A DNA stretch of 42,413 bases, taken from Chthoniobacter sp. Its GTDB lineage: Bacteria > Verrucomicrobiota > Verrucomicrobiia > Chthoniobacterales > Chthoniobacteraceae. Positions within the stretch are counted from its first letter, which is position 1. Every line of letters begins with the position of its first letter. The stretch covers positions 1-42,413 of the forward strand of contig JAQGOK010000038.1 in the NCBI GenBank assembly GCA_028293645.1. Reading direction: 5' to 3'. The notes under the pieces are model-generated. The model searched no databases, had not been told where the DNA came from, and was given only the letters and a program-made list of their open reading frames with translations. Positions 34,748 to 42,413 of the stretch are shown here, one piece after another. A program made the translations under genes and the position numbers.

Positions 34748-35980
34748 ATGCACGTGCCATCGATGATCGAACGAAAACGGGACGGCGCAGAGCTGACGAC
34801 CGCGGAGATTCAGGAGTTCGTCCAAGGGTTCACCAGCGGCGAGATTCCGGAATATCAGGCGAGTGCCTGGGCCATGGCGGTGTTCTTCCGCGGTCTCAAC
34901 TCGCGGGAAACCGGCGACCTCACGGGTGCCATGATGCGGAGCGGACGAGTGCTTGCCTATCCCCCGCACTCTCCGCCGAAGGTCGATAAACACTCCACTG
35001 GCGGGATTGGCGACAAGACCTCGCTCATCCTCGCGCCGCTGCTCGCGTGCGATGAATTGTGGGTGCCGATGATTTCGGGTCGCGGGCTCGGCATCACCGG
35101 CGGCACGCTCGACAAACTCGAGAGCATCCCCGGCTTCAACGTGAACCTCAGCGAGCCCGAAGCGCTGGGGCAACTGGAGCGAATCGGTCTTTTCATGATC
35201 GGCCAGACCGCCGACATCTGCCCAGCCGACAAGAAGCTTTATGCCTTGCGCGACGTGACCGGCACCGTGCCTTCGCAGGCGCTGATCGCCGCGAGCATCA
35301 TGAGCAAAAAGCTCGCGGAGTCGCTCGATCGGCTGGTCCTCGACGTGAAATTCGGCTCCGGCGCATTCATGCAAACGCGTTCCGATGCCGAGTCGCTTGC
35401 GGCGAGTCTCGTTGCGACTGGCAACGAAATGGGCGTGCAGATGAGTCACCTCCTCACGCCGATGGATCAACCGCTCGGGGCCGCGGCAGGAAACGCGCTC
35501 GAGGTCATCGAGGCGGTTGAATGCCTCCAAGGTCGCGGTCCGGCCGACACCGTAGCTTTGACTCTGGACCTCGCGGAATGCGTCGCCAACGTTCCCCGCT
35601 CCCAGCTCGAGCGTTGGTTGAACGATGGGACCGCCTGGCGGAAGTTCGTCGCGCTGATTGAAGCGCAGGGCGGCGACGCGGTGGCGGCCGAGCGGTTGGG
35701 TGAAGTTCACCGCGCGCCGGTCATCGAAGATCTACCTGCGCCTCACGCCGGCACGCTGATGAGCATCGACGCGGGCCGGATCGGCCGGGCATGTGTGCAG
35801 CTCGGTGCGGGTCGGGCTAAAGCGAGCGATGCCATCGACTTCGCAGTAGGTTGCAGTGCCATCCAAAAAGTTGGTGCAGCCGTGCAAAAGGGTGAGCCGT
35901 TGCTGCGCATCCACGCACGCACCCAGCCAAGTCTCGAGGCCGCACTGCCGCTTTTCCAAGAAGCCATTCGCGTTCAATGA
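34748..35980 (+). CDS. deoA: thymidine / pyrimidine-nucleoside phosphorylase
   Basis: A 410-residue family-II nucleoside phosphorylase that splits thymidine, deoxyuridine or uridine with phosphate to give the base and (deoxy)ribose 1-phosphate. The phosphate-binding KVDKHSTGGIGDKTSL and the family signature SGRGLGITGGTLDKLES are both visible, as is FGSGAFM. The frame extends upstream to 34586, but the ATG at 34748 begins the family fold (MIERKRDGAELT). Its product is the substrate of DeoB encoded just before it. Whether the preferred base is thymine or any pyrimidine (Pdp type) cannot be decided. The stop overlaps the next gene by ATGA. Confidence 0.95.
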   Translation: MHVPSMIERKRDGAELTTAEIQEFVQGFTSGEIPEYQASAWAMAVFFRGLNSRETGDLTGAMMRSGRVLAYPPHSPPKVDKHSTGGIGDKTSLILAPLLACDELWVPMISGRGLGITGGTLDKLESIPGFNVNLSEPEALGQLERIGLFMIGQTADICPADKKLYALRDVTGTVPSQALIAASIMSKKLAESLDRLVLDVKFGSGAFMQTRSDAESLAASLVATGNEMGVQMSHLLTPMDQPLGAAAGNALEVIEAVECLQGRGPADTVALTLDLAECVANVPRSQLERWLNDGTAWRKFVALIEAQGGDAVAAERLGEVHRAPVIEDLPAPHAGTLMSIDAGRIGRACVQLGAGRAKASDAIDFAVGCSAIQKVGAAVQKGEPLLRIHARTQPSLEAALPLFQEAIRVQ

Positions 35981-36714
35981 CTCGCGCTGCACACCGCTTC
36001 GTGGTCGCGATCATTGTTGCGGCGTCCGGGTTCTCCGCCCCGGCCGACGAGCAGGCCAATGCGGTCGGCAAACTGATCCCGTGGCTGCTCGATGAAGGCG
36101 CGGCTCTGAAAGGCATTCGCTTCGCCGATGTGATCTCCGCGACTTCCGGCCGGCGAGTGATTCCCATTGATCGCTCCGATCCCGTCGATCAACGGGTGCT
36201 CGCGCTCCTTGGATCAGCCCTTGATCAAGTCCTTGCAGAGCTGAACGCTCCCGAAAGCCCGACCCGGAAAGCGCGGCGCGTGAACGAAATGAGCAGCCAC
36301 TTCGAGACCGCAATCCGGAAGCACTTGAAGGCGACCGCTGGACTGACCTGTGACTTTCCCAAAACCGCTGACGGCAAGCAGCAGCGTTCCGGTTATCCCG
36401 ATCTCCGCATCGCTGATACCGCGAGCAAGCGCGTCTATTATCTCGATCCAAAGCTTTTCGCCGCCGGGAGTCGGAACAGCAGTTTCCGCACGTTCTATTT
36501 CGAGCCGAAGCGCGCCACCAACAAAGTCACCGAGGACGCGCGGCACCTCATCGCCGGCATTGAGCACGAACGCGCTGCGGATGGCGCCGTGCACTTCGCG
36601 CGTTGGGATCTCATCGATCTCAGCGAGTTTCGGGTGAAGCTGAAGGCGGAGTTCGAAGGCAGCAACGCGGACATGTATCGAGCCGGAGCCGTGGTTGGCT
36701 CCAGCCCGCGCTAG
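35977..36714 (+). CDS. secreted protein of unknown function with a PD-(D/E)xK-like pattern
   Basis: A 245-residue protein translationally coupled to deoA by a four-base overlap. An N-terminal hydrophobic stretch (FVVAIIVAASGFSAPAD) looks like a signal peptide. Residues around 146-166 read YPDLRI, then 8 residues, then YYLDPKLF, matching the spacing of a PD-(D/E)xK nuclease core, and are followed by a strand-like FRTFYFEPK. This is an impression from a short pattern, and an exported nuclease next to nucleoside salvage genes would be meaningful but is unproven. No other motif is recognised. Confidence 0.6.
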   Translation: MTRAAHRFVVAIIVAASGFSAPADEQANAVGKLIPWLLDEGAALKGIRFADVISATSGRRVIPIDRSDPVDQRVLALLGSALDQVLAELNAPESPTRKARRVNEMSSHFETAIRKHLKATAGLTCDFPKTADGKQQRSGYPDLRIADTASKRVYYLDPKLFAAGSRNSSFRTFYFEPKRATNKVTEDARHLIAGIEHERAADGAVHFARWDLIDLSEFRVKLKAEFEGSNADMYRAGAVVGSSPR

Positions 36715-36719
36715 GCAGT

Positions 36720-37115
36720 GTTCACGAATGGTTGAGAATCAGGAAGGCAGCGACGAGATGGACTGCGGCACAGAAGGTCCGGGCGGTTTGTCTTAACGCG
36801 TAGCGATGCGCCGAAACTCTTTGAGAGCTCCTTGAAGAAGCGTTCGATGCGGTTGCTCCTCGATGGAGGTCTTTGTCGTAGGGCAGTTCTCGCTGTCGAT
36901 TCCCGAACCCGGCGTGTTGTCGTGCCTGCTGACCGGCGTCGCAACGTTGCTCGGGTCGGTCCGGAATCGCCGGCGGCAACGCTGACGCGCCCCTCGCGAC
37001 GTGCCGACGAGAGCCGGCAGGCGCTTGACCTTCTCGCCGCGATGGCACTTCGTTTCGGCGGTGACCACGCGAGACGAATCCCTTGGGCATCGCACCACCA
37101 CCGCAGGCTTGCCGC
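36720..37115 (-). pseudogene. decayed IS5-family transposase
   Basis: Remnant of a transposase, split over all three minus-strand frames. In order from 5' to 3': DAQGI (near 37090), RQRELPYDKDLHR, then SNRIERFFKEL in a second frame, KEFRRIATR in a third, and finally QTARTFCAAVHLVAAFLILNHS, which ends at about 36720. Together they match the C-terminal third of IS5/IS427-type transposases, whose normal order is DKDLY...RIERFF.LK.FRRIATRYDKTARNF.AAVHLA. At least two small insertions or deletions separate the frames. The N-terminal part and the DDE aspartates are lost. The element end probably lies at about 36714-36728 (GGCAGTGTTCACGAA), directly after the stop of the upstream gene. Confidence 0.75.
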
Positions 37116-37140
37116 ACCCGATCGACTGCACCCTGCCATG

Positions 37141-37146
37141 AGGAGC
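37141..37146 (+). promoter_or_regulatory. Shine-Dalgarno of the haem-phosphoesterase gene
   Basis: AGGAGC eight bases before the ATG at 37155, which decides that start against the more upstream frame opening at 37083. Confidence 0.6.
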
Positions 37147-37154
37147 ACCCCTCG

Positions 37155-38582
37155 ATGAAACGCTGGCTGATTGCCGCTCTCACGCTGGCCGTCATCGCGA
37201 TCGCGACGTGGCGGTTTTTTCCGCGGACCGCTGCAGCGGCGCGGGACCTGACGGTGCTCTTCACCTGTGACGTTCGCGGCCGGTTGGTGCCATGCGGCTG
37301 CTTCACCGGACAACTCGGCGGCCTCACCCGCGTGGCGACCTTGATCGGCAAAGGCCCGCAACCCGGGACGCTGAAGGTCGATATCGGCGACGCCATCGAA
37401 GGAACGGACGACTTCCACCAGATCGAGTATCGCTACATTCAACAGGCCTTCGCGGCGATGGGGTATGAAGCGCTGAACGTCGGACACGCCGAAGCCCGGC
37501 TCAGCGCAGCCGAGTTGCGCAAGCTCAAGACGAGTTCTCCGGTGCCGATGCTCAGCGCGAATCTCATCGACCAAAGCACCGGCGCTCCGGTCTTCGACTC
37601 TCACCGGATCGTGCGGCGTGGCCCCTGGCGCATCGCGCTGGTCGGCGTGCTGGAGCCGCTCGGAACCGACGAGAGCCTCGGTGAAGGACTCATTGTCGAG
37701 AAGATGGAAGTGGTCCTCGGGAAGCTGCTGCCGAGCCTGAAAAGCCACGCGGATTTCATCGTGCTGCTCGCCTTTGCCGATGATGCCGGGCTGCGCAATC
37801 TCGCGAAGCAATTCTACGAACTCGACATCATCCTCGGCGGAAAGGTGAAGCAACCGTCGCAGGATCTCGTGCGTGAAAATCGGAGCCTGATCCTCGCCAC
37901 CACGAATCAATCGCGCGCGCTCGGCACACTCGGCGTGACCCTCGCCGCTCCATCGCGAGTGACGCCGGTTCGAGGCGAAGTCGTCCTCGTGAGCGACCAG
38001 ATTTCGCAGGACGACGAGATCGCCGCGCTGGCCGCGACCTATCGCGACGAAATCCGCAGGACCGCCCTGGCGATCGACGATCCGGCGACCTTGCAGCAGG
38101 ACATGGTGCCGGGCGTCAAGGCGCGGGCGGCCTACGCCGGGAGCGCTTCGTGCGTGGCGTGTCATCCCAGCGCAGGCAAAGTGTGGCAGGACTCTTCCCA
38201 CGGCCACGCCTGGCAGACGTTGGTCGCGCGGAAAGCCGACGCTGATCCAAATTGCATCGGCTGTCACAGTGTCGGCTTCGGCACGCCGTCCGGTTATCGC
38301 CGCGAATTCGGCGCTGCGAAGCTCACCAACGTCGGCTGCGAAAGCTGTCACGGTCCCGGCAGCCAGCACGTCGCCGAGCGCCAGGCAGGCGGCGCAATGA
38401 CCACCCACTTTCGGCCGATCGGCGCGGGCGATTGCCAAAAGTGCCATCACGGCGAGTTCAGCCGACCGTTTGATTGGGACAGTTTCTGGCCGGCCGTTCG
38501 CCACGGAAAAGAGAACGCAGCACCCGCGATTCGCCCGGCGACGCAAGCGCCCGCGGCCGCGCCGGTCCGACCGGGAGCGTAA
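37155..38582 (+). CDS. phosphoesterase-like / tetrahaem cytochrome c fusion
   Basis: A 475-residue protein with an N-terminal hydrophobic signal or anchor (WLIAALTLAVIAIATWRFF). Residues about 32-310 follow the 5'-nucleotidase (UshA) metallophosphoesterase pattern: TCDVRGRLVPCGCFTGQLGG with GGLTRVATLI, then KVDIGDAIEG and LNVGHAEARL. The usual DxH and GNHE metal motifs are altered (DVR, GHAE), so hydrolysis is doubtful. The C-terminal part resembles cytochrome c554 with four haem sites at C333 (CVACH), C367 (CIGCH), C395 (CESCH) and C427 (CQKCH). It should work outside the cytoplasm in electron transfer. Similar fusions occur in Deltaproteobacteria and PVC bacteria. It starts right after the transposase remnant. 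Confidence 0.85.
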   Translation: MKRWLIAALTLAVIAIATWRFFPRTAAAARDLTVLFTCDVRGRLVPCGCFTGQLGGLTRVATLIGKGPQPGTLKVDIGDAIEGTDDFHQIEYRYIQQAFAAMGYEALNVGHAEARLSAAELRKLKTSSPVPMLSANLIDQSTGAPVFDSHRIVRRGPWRIALVGVLEPLGTDESLGEGLIVEKMEVVLGKLLPSLKSHADFIVLLAFADDAGLRNLAKQFYELDIILGGKVKQPSQDLVRENRSLILATTNQSRALGTLGVTLAAPSRVTPVRGEVVLVSDQISQDDEIAALAATYRDEIRRTALAIDDPATLQQDMVPGVKARAAYAGSASCVACHPSAGKVWQDSSHGHAWQTLVARKADADPNCIGCHSVGFGTPSGYRREFGAAKLTNVGCESCHGPGSQHVAERQAGGAMTTHFRPIGAGDCQKCHHGEFSRPFDWDSFWPAVRHGKENAAPAIRPATQAPAAAPVRPGA

Positions 38583-38623
38583 GCTCGACACGCCCCGCGC
38601 CCGCCACTACTTCGGTCACGCTC

Positions 38624-39217
38624 ATGAATACCAAGCCTTTAAGCGGTCGCGGCATCCAGCCGCTTTCGACGATGATCTTCTGGAGCCGCTGGCTGCAGGC
38701 GCCGCTCTACCTTGGGCTGATCGTCGCGCAGGCCGTTTACGTTTACCGCTTCCTCATCGAGCTCTGGCACCTGATCAGCCATGTGACGACCACGACCGAA
38801 GAGCAGATCATGCTCACGGTCCTGGGCCTCATCGATGTGGTGATGATCGCGAACTTGCTCATCATGGTCATCGTGGGTGGCTACGAGACGTTCGTTTCGC
38901 GGCTGCGCCTCGAAGGACATCCGGATCAGCCCGAGTGGCTCTCGCACGTCAACGCTGGCATCCTCAAGGTGAAGCTCGCCACCGCGTTGATCGGCATCTC
39001 ATCGATCCATCTGCTGAAGACCTTCATCGGTTTGCAGTTCAAGACCGACGCTCAGCAGGCGCACGTCGCCATGCAACTGACGCCCTTCCCGCAGCAATCG
39101 GTACTCTGGCAAGTGGTGATCCATCTTACGTTCATCATCTCCGCCCTTTGCCTGGCGTGGACCGATAAGATTTCGATGAGCGCAGCGGTCGTGGCGAAGC
39201 ACGCCGAGGAGCACTGA
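38624..39217 (+). CDS. UPF0114 (YqhA-like) membrane protein
   Basis: A 197-residue integral membrane protein of the UPF0114 family. Three or four hydrophobic segments are seen (PLYLGLIVAQAVYVYRFL, LTVLGLIDVVMIANLLIMVI, LATALIGISSIHLLKTF and VIHLTFIISALCLAW) with the family motifs GGYETFVSRL and KVKLATALIGISSIHLLK. Function is unknown; Escherichia coli YqhA is the model. The ATG at 38624 is preferred to the longer frame. It lies 41 bases after the haem fusion gene in the same direction and may be transcribed with it. Confidence 0.9.
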   Translation: MNTKPLSGRGIQPLSTMIFWSRWLQAPLYLGLIVAQAVYVYRFLIELWHLISHVTTTTEEQIMLTVLGLIDVVMIANLLIMVIVGGYETFVSRLRLEGHPDQPEWLSHVNAGILKVKLATALIGISSIHLLKTFIGLQFKTDAQQAHVAMQLTPFPQQSVLWQVVIHLTFIISALCLAWTDKISMSAAVVAKHAEEH

Positions 39218-39483
39218 GTTCCGCGCGCGCCACCCTTCGCGACGGGTGATTGCCACCATCGCGATCGGGTGCGTGCTGATTGGAAGGAGAACCGAACGCC
39301 CACCCTGCGACGGCTGCGGACCCGCGCAAACTCCTTCAAGTGAACGATGCTTCACGACGACCTGGCAGTCCGAACTCTCCGGTGGGTAAGTGGCAACGCA
39401 GCCGCGCGATCGAAGGTGGAGTGCGAGTTCCGCATTCTCGGTCAGCGCAAACAGCAGGCCAATTGCGAAGACAGAGCACCCGT

Positions 39484-41025
39484 ATGAAAAAGATGCTCCC
39501 CCTCCGTCCTGGTTCCATGCTCCCCGCGCTTGTGGCTGTACTCGCGTGTCAGGCCGAATTCGCCCGTGGGCAAGCGCCTCAGCCCCGGATCGCGCCCGAT
39601 CCCATCCTGGAGGCGCAGACTCCACGCAAGGTCGATGCGAAGCGGCCTGAACAGACACTGAGTGCGCACGACAAGTCCGACGTCTTCAAATCCGACGCGG
39701 CTCCGATGTCTTCGGACGTGCTCAAAACCCAGCCGGATGAAGGGATGGTGAAGGGCTTCGACTTTTTCCGCGATCCGCTGAACGCGAAACGGCCGATGCA
39801 AACGCCGGAGGAGATCACCGCGGAAGACAAGGCGATGAAGCCGAAGGTGATGGAGGCGCAACGGAAGTTGCTGGAGGAGCGCTACAACCTTACCCCGAAG
39901 CTCGATCCCGAGGTGAAGATGTCCCGTGGCAAACCCGTTCCCGTGGGACCGACGGCGAAGCTCAAGTCGCGCATGAGCTTCGAGGAGTTGGGCCGCACTG
40001 CGCCGGACGACATTCTCAAAAGCGGCAGCTTCCCCTACCCGCCGCTGCCGCATCCGAAGCACGCGACCGGCGGCCAGGTCTTTCCGCCCATGCAGCTGGA
40101 GATGTTCCCACGGCTGGCGCGGTTCGATGTGGACTTCGATCTGCCAGAAGCCTTCCTGCCGGAGTTTCCGCCGGCAATGTTCCTGCAAAACCGGCCGGAA
40201 CTCGGCGACGTTTCCCGCGGCCAGGTGGTTTCGATCGCCAACTTCTACGAGTTGTTCAAAGACATTCTCACCCCGGTACAACTCAGTGGGTTGCAGTTCC
40301 TTTTAACCCCTTTTCCGCAGGAGGAGTTTAACCCCACCGACGACCGGAAGAGCGAACAGCCGAGCTTGGGCGTGACCTGTTTCGACTGTCACGTGAACGG
40401 GCACACGACCGGACAATTCCATCTGAATCCCGACGACCGGCCGCAGCAGCGGCGCTTCCGGCTCGATACCACAAGCCTGCGCGGCCTCTTCAATCAACAG
40501 ATCCATAGCTCGAAGCGCAGCCTGCGTTCCGTCGAAGACTTCACTGAGTTCGAGCAGCGGACGGCCTACTTCAATGGCGATCCGGTGCATGCGATGAAGA
40601 AGGGCTTCGTTCAGCTCGACCGCGTGCGCGTCAGCCACATGGCGCAGCTCCAGAACATGCTCGATTTCCCGCCGGCGCCGAAGCTCAACGCACTCGGCAT
40701 GCTCGATCGGACAAAGGCGACGGAGAGCGAAGTGCGCGGCGAGGATCTCTTCCGGGGCAAGGCGCAGTGCGCAACCTGCCACTCGGGGCCGGCGTTCATG
40801 GATCAGCAGATGCACGACTTGAAGGTCGAACGCTTCTCCGGCGAGCCGCCGCTCGGTCCGATGAAGACGTTCACCTTACGCGGCATCAAAGACAGCCCGC
40901 CTTATTTGCATGATGGCCGCTGCCTGACCCTTGAGGACACGGTTGAGTTCTTTAACATCGTCCTCCAACTGAACCTCTCGAAGCAGGATAAAACCGACCT
41001 CGTCGCCTACATGCGAGTGCTGTGA
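39484..41025 (+). CDS. dihaem cytochrome c peroxidase / MauG-like protein
   Basis: An exported protein of about 513 residues. A signal peptide (hydrophobic stretch ending in CQAEFARGQA) is followed by about 240 residues of low-complexity, proline- and charge-rich sequence without recognised fold, and then a dihaem part with sites C299 (CFDCH) and C429 (CATCH). The final block FTLRGIKDSPPYLHDGR followed by LEDTVEFFNI is the usual end of bacterial dihaem cytochrome c peroxidases and MauG relatives. It may reduce peroxide or carry out another haem-based oxidation outside the cytoplasm. The long N-terminal insertion is not typical of classical peroxidases. The ATG at 39484 is preferred to the frame opening at 39280. 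A terminator follows. Confidence 0.85.
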   Translation: MKKMLPLRPGSMLPALVAVLACQAEFARGQAPQPRIAPDPILEAQTPRKVDAKRPEQTLSAHDKSDVFKSDAAPMSSDVLKTQPDEGMVKGFDFFRDPLNAKRPMQTPEEITAEDKAMKPKVMEAQRKLLEERYNLTPKLDPEVKMSRGKPVPVGPTAKLKSRMSFEELGRTAPDDILKSGSFPYPPLPHPKHATGGQVFPPMQLEMFPRLARFDVDFDLPEAFLPEFPPAMFLQNRPELGDVSRGQVVSIANFYELFKDILTPVQLSGLQFLLTPFPQEEFNPTDDRKSEQPSLGVTCFDCHVNGHTTGQFHLNPDDRPQQRRFRLDTTSLRGLFNQQIHSSKRSLRSVEDFTEFEQRTAYFNGDPVHAMKKGFVQLDRVRVSHMAQLQNMLDFPPAPKLNALGMLDRTKATESEVRGEDLFRGKAQCATCHSGPAFMDQQMHDLKVERFSGEPPLGPMKTFTLRGIKDSPPYLHDGRCLTLEDTVEFFNIVLQLNLSKQDKTDLVAYMRVL

Positions 41026-41067
41026 TTTGCTTCGTGGGCACGGACGAGTGCTGAGCCTGAGTTAACA

Positions 41068-41096
41068 AGGCCCCTGCCGCTCGCCGGCAGGGGCTT
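41068..41096. terminator. terminator between convergent genes
   Basis: GCCCCTGCCG (41070-41079) and CGGCAGGGGC (41085-41094) form a perfect 10-base stem with a 5-base loop, extended by a wobble and an A-T pair. It lies 42 bases after the peroxidase-like gene and about 70 bases after the end of the minus-strand miaE, so it may serve both. Confidence 0.75.
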
Positions 41097-41166
41097 ACGT
41101 GTCCTCCTGAATCCTCCATACGGCAGCGGTGATCAGCGGGAAGGCTGCGCATTCCTCAACTCCGCT

Positions 41167-41739
41167 TCAGTGCAGCAACGGCAGTGGATTCGGTTCGCGG
41201 ATGAGCTGCGCGTCGAGGTTGAGGAAATGGTCGAGGCGCTGGGCGGTCTCGGCTTCATCGATGTGCCGGGCCATGATCAGGTAGGTCGCGTAGTGGTTGC
41301 CTTCGCTCTCGACGAGGCTGGCGTAGAAATCAGCGAGGCCGGGATCGAGATCGCGCACGCCGCTGGCGAGGATCTGGAACTTCTCGCAACTGCGACCTTC
41401 GATCAGCGCGCAAACGACGAGGTGATCGATCGCCTGCTGTTTGCGGCCCTTGCGCAGCCCGTGCATCATGCCGCTGATCCAGGGGCTGCGTTGCGGCCCG
41501 GCGAACGGAATGCCGCGCTCGCGGAGCAAGCCGAGCACAAGCTCGAAGTGTTGCAGTTCTTCGATGGCGATCGCGTTCAGCTCGCTGAGGTGATCGTAAA
41601 GCTCGACGTATTTGCCCAGGTTCAGCGCGGCGTTGGCCGCCTTGCGTTCGAGATAGGCGTGATCGATGAGCACCGCCGGGAGATGCGCCCGCACCTTGGG
41701 CAGCCACGAGTCGGGAAGCTTTTCGCGCCAGAGGAGCAT
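41167..41739 (-). CDS. miaE: tRNA-(ms2i6A37) hydroxylase, MiaE-like
   Basis: A 190-residue ferritin-like di-iron enzyme of the MiaE family, which hydroxylates the isopentenyl side chain of ms2i6A at position 37 of tRNA using O2. Metal ligands in the four-helix pattern can be placed: the glutamate in HAYLERKAANAAL, the ExxH in EELQHFEL, the glutamate in IEGRSCEKF and the ExxH in ESEGNHYATY. The frame extends to 41862, but the ATG at 41739 (MLLWREKLPDSW) fits the family start. It follows tmk by 11 bases and is probably co-transcribed. It implies that miaA and miaB exist elsewhere in the genome. Confidence 0.9.
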   Translation of the reverse strand: MLLWREKLPDSWLPKVRAHLPAVLIDHAYLERKAANAALNLGKYVELYDHLSELNAIAIEELQHFELVLGLLRERGIPFAGPQRSPWISGMMHGLRKGRKQQAIDHLVVCALIEGRSCEKFQILASGVRDLDPGLADFYASLVESEGNHYATYLIMARHIDEAETAQRLDHFLNLDAQLIREPNPLPLLH

Positions 41740-41750
41740 GCGGGAAAACG

Positions 41751-42383
41751 TTACGTGACGCGGGAAAGCAGGCCGGCGTCTGCGAGCGCGTCGCTGACGA
41801 GCACGGCACATTCGCGAAAAACGTCGTCCGCGGAACGGGCGGCGTCCACGCGGTGGACGCACGGCTGCGATAGAGCGAGAAAAATGGCGCGCACCTTGGC
41901 GAGATAACTCTCCGCCTCGAAGTCGTCCGGCACGTCGCCGCGCTGGCGGATGCGGCCCGTGCCGCCGAGCGGATCGATGTCGAGCAACAGCACGAGATCG
42001 GGCGCGGGTGCAAAGCGTTCGTTGCGCGCGATGATCTCGGCCGGATCACCGCCGCGTGCACCTTGATAAGCGGCGGTGGAGAAATAGTAGCGATCGAGAA
42101 TCACGATTTCGCCACGGGCGAGCGCCGGACGAATCAACGTTTCCACGTGCTCGGCGCGGTCTTTTAGAAAAAGGTCGAGTTCCTCGTCCAGCCCGAGCCG
42201 GCCAGTCTTCGCGCTCCGCCGCAAGGCGGTGCCGTGGGGGCCGTCGGTCGGTTCACGGCTGATCACGGACGCGAGTCCGAGGGCGTCGCACTGACCTGCG
42301 ATCTGGCGGGCGAGCGTGGACTTGCCGGCGCCGTCGATCCCCTCGAGCACGAGGAGGAAGCCTGGATCGTTGGGGCGCTGCAC
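41751..42383 (-). CDS. tmk: thymidylate kinase
   Basis: A 210-residue kinase converting dTMP to dTDP with ATP for DNA synthesis. The P-loop LEGIDGAGKSTLA, the SREPTDGPHGTALR segment with the DRX-type motif, DRYYFSTAAYQGARG and the lid region are as in the family. The start is GTG at 42383, 30 bases from the window end, so upstream genes cannot be seen. miaE follows 11 bases after its stop. Confidence 0.94.
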   Translation of the reverse strand: MQRPNDPGFLLVLEGIDGAGKSTLARQIAGQCDALGLASVISREPTDGPHGTALRRSAKTGRLGLDEELDLFLKDRAEHVETLIRPALARGEIVILDRYYFSTAAYQGARGGDPAEIIARNERFAPAPDLVLLLDIDPLGGTGRIRQRGDVPDDFEAESYLAKVRAIFLALSQPCVHRVDAARSADDVFRECAVLVSDALADAGLLSRVT

Positions 42384-42413
42384 TGCGGTCGTTTAGGAGA
42401 TGCCGGGTGGACC

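Noticed and set aside
36711-38591. 626-residue minus-strand open frame opposite the phosphoesterase/haem gene
   Set aside because: It is antisense to a gene with four haem motifs and a clear Shine-Dalgarno; its composition is that of a shadow frame. Only its extreme 3' end contains part of the transposase remnant.
1-42413. CRISPR arrays, tRNA and rRNA genes
   Set aside because: Read for regularly spaced repeats, cloverleaf-like arms with conserved T-loop sequence, and rRNA landmarks; none was seen.

Overview
The window is a GC-rich bacterial chromosome segment (roughly 60% or more by eye) with dense, short-spaced genes. The lineage looks verrucomicrobial, or less likely another PVC-group bacterium. 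The evidence is a Tat-exported DUF1501 protein next to a PSCyt1/DUF1549/DUF1553 cytochrome protein, several secreted multihaem proteins, and the mix of housekeeping genes. This placement is inferred from gene content; no rRNA or tRNA gene was seen.

Left part (1-10.3 kb): about 1.2 kb of gene-poor sequence, then a deoxyhypusine-synthase-like protein and an RfaE1-type sugar kinase, a D-psicose-3-epimerase-family isomerase, and an isolated nuoB-nuoC pair. The nuoB-nuoC pair sits behind a perfect CRP/FNR-type palindrome. A minus-strand hybrid histidine kinase and a receiver protein, a secreted protein of unknown function, and the rplM-rpsI ribosomal operon follow. Two clear hairpin terminators separate the last two units.

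Centre (10.5-20.8 kb): the most interesting block. A circularly permuted ATP-grasp/alpha-E fusion protein, a secreted M1 aminopeptidase, two different transglutaminase-like proteins and a DUF2126 protein lie in one direction; the last three overlap by ATGA. Families of this set are predicted to form or modify peptide bonds, but the product is unknown. The M1 peptidase inside the run and the splitting of the usual transglutaminase-DUF2126 protein into two genes are unusual. A PfkB kinase follows.

Right part (20.9-42.4 kb): the DUF1501/PSCyt1 pair and a DUF1015 protein; a GAF-SpoIIE phosphatase with an RsbW-like kinase, facing a NarL-type two-component pair; GDP-L-fucose synthase; a nucleoside-catabolism run (ALDH-like protein lacking the catalytic half, small membrane protein, deoB, deoA, secreted unknown). 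Next come a decayed IS5-type transposase, a phosphoesterase-like/tetrahaem cytochrome fusion, a UPF0114 membrane protein and a dihaem peroxidase-like protein. After a terminator, miaE and tmk lie on the minus strand and reach the window end.

Taken together, ordinary metabolism and translation genes are interspersed with signalling modules, exported haem proteins for respiration or polymer use, and one poorly understood peptide-modification locus.
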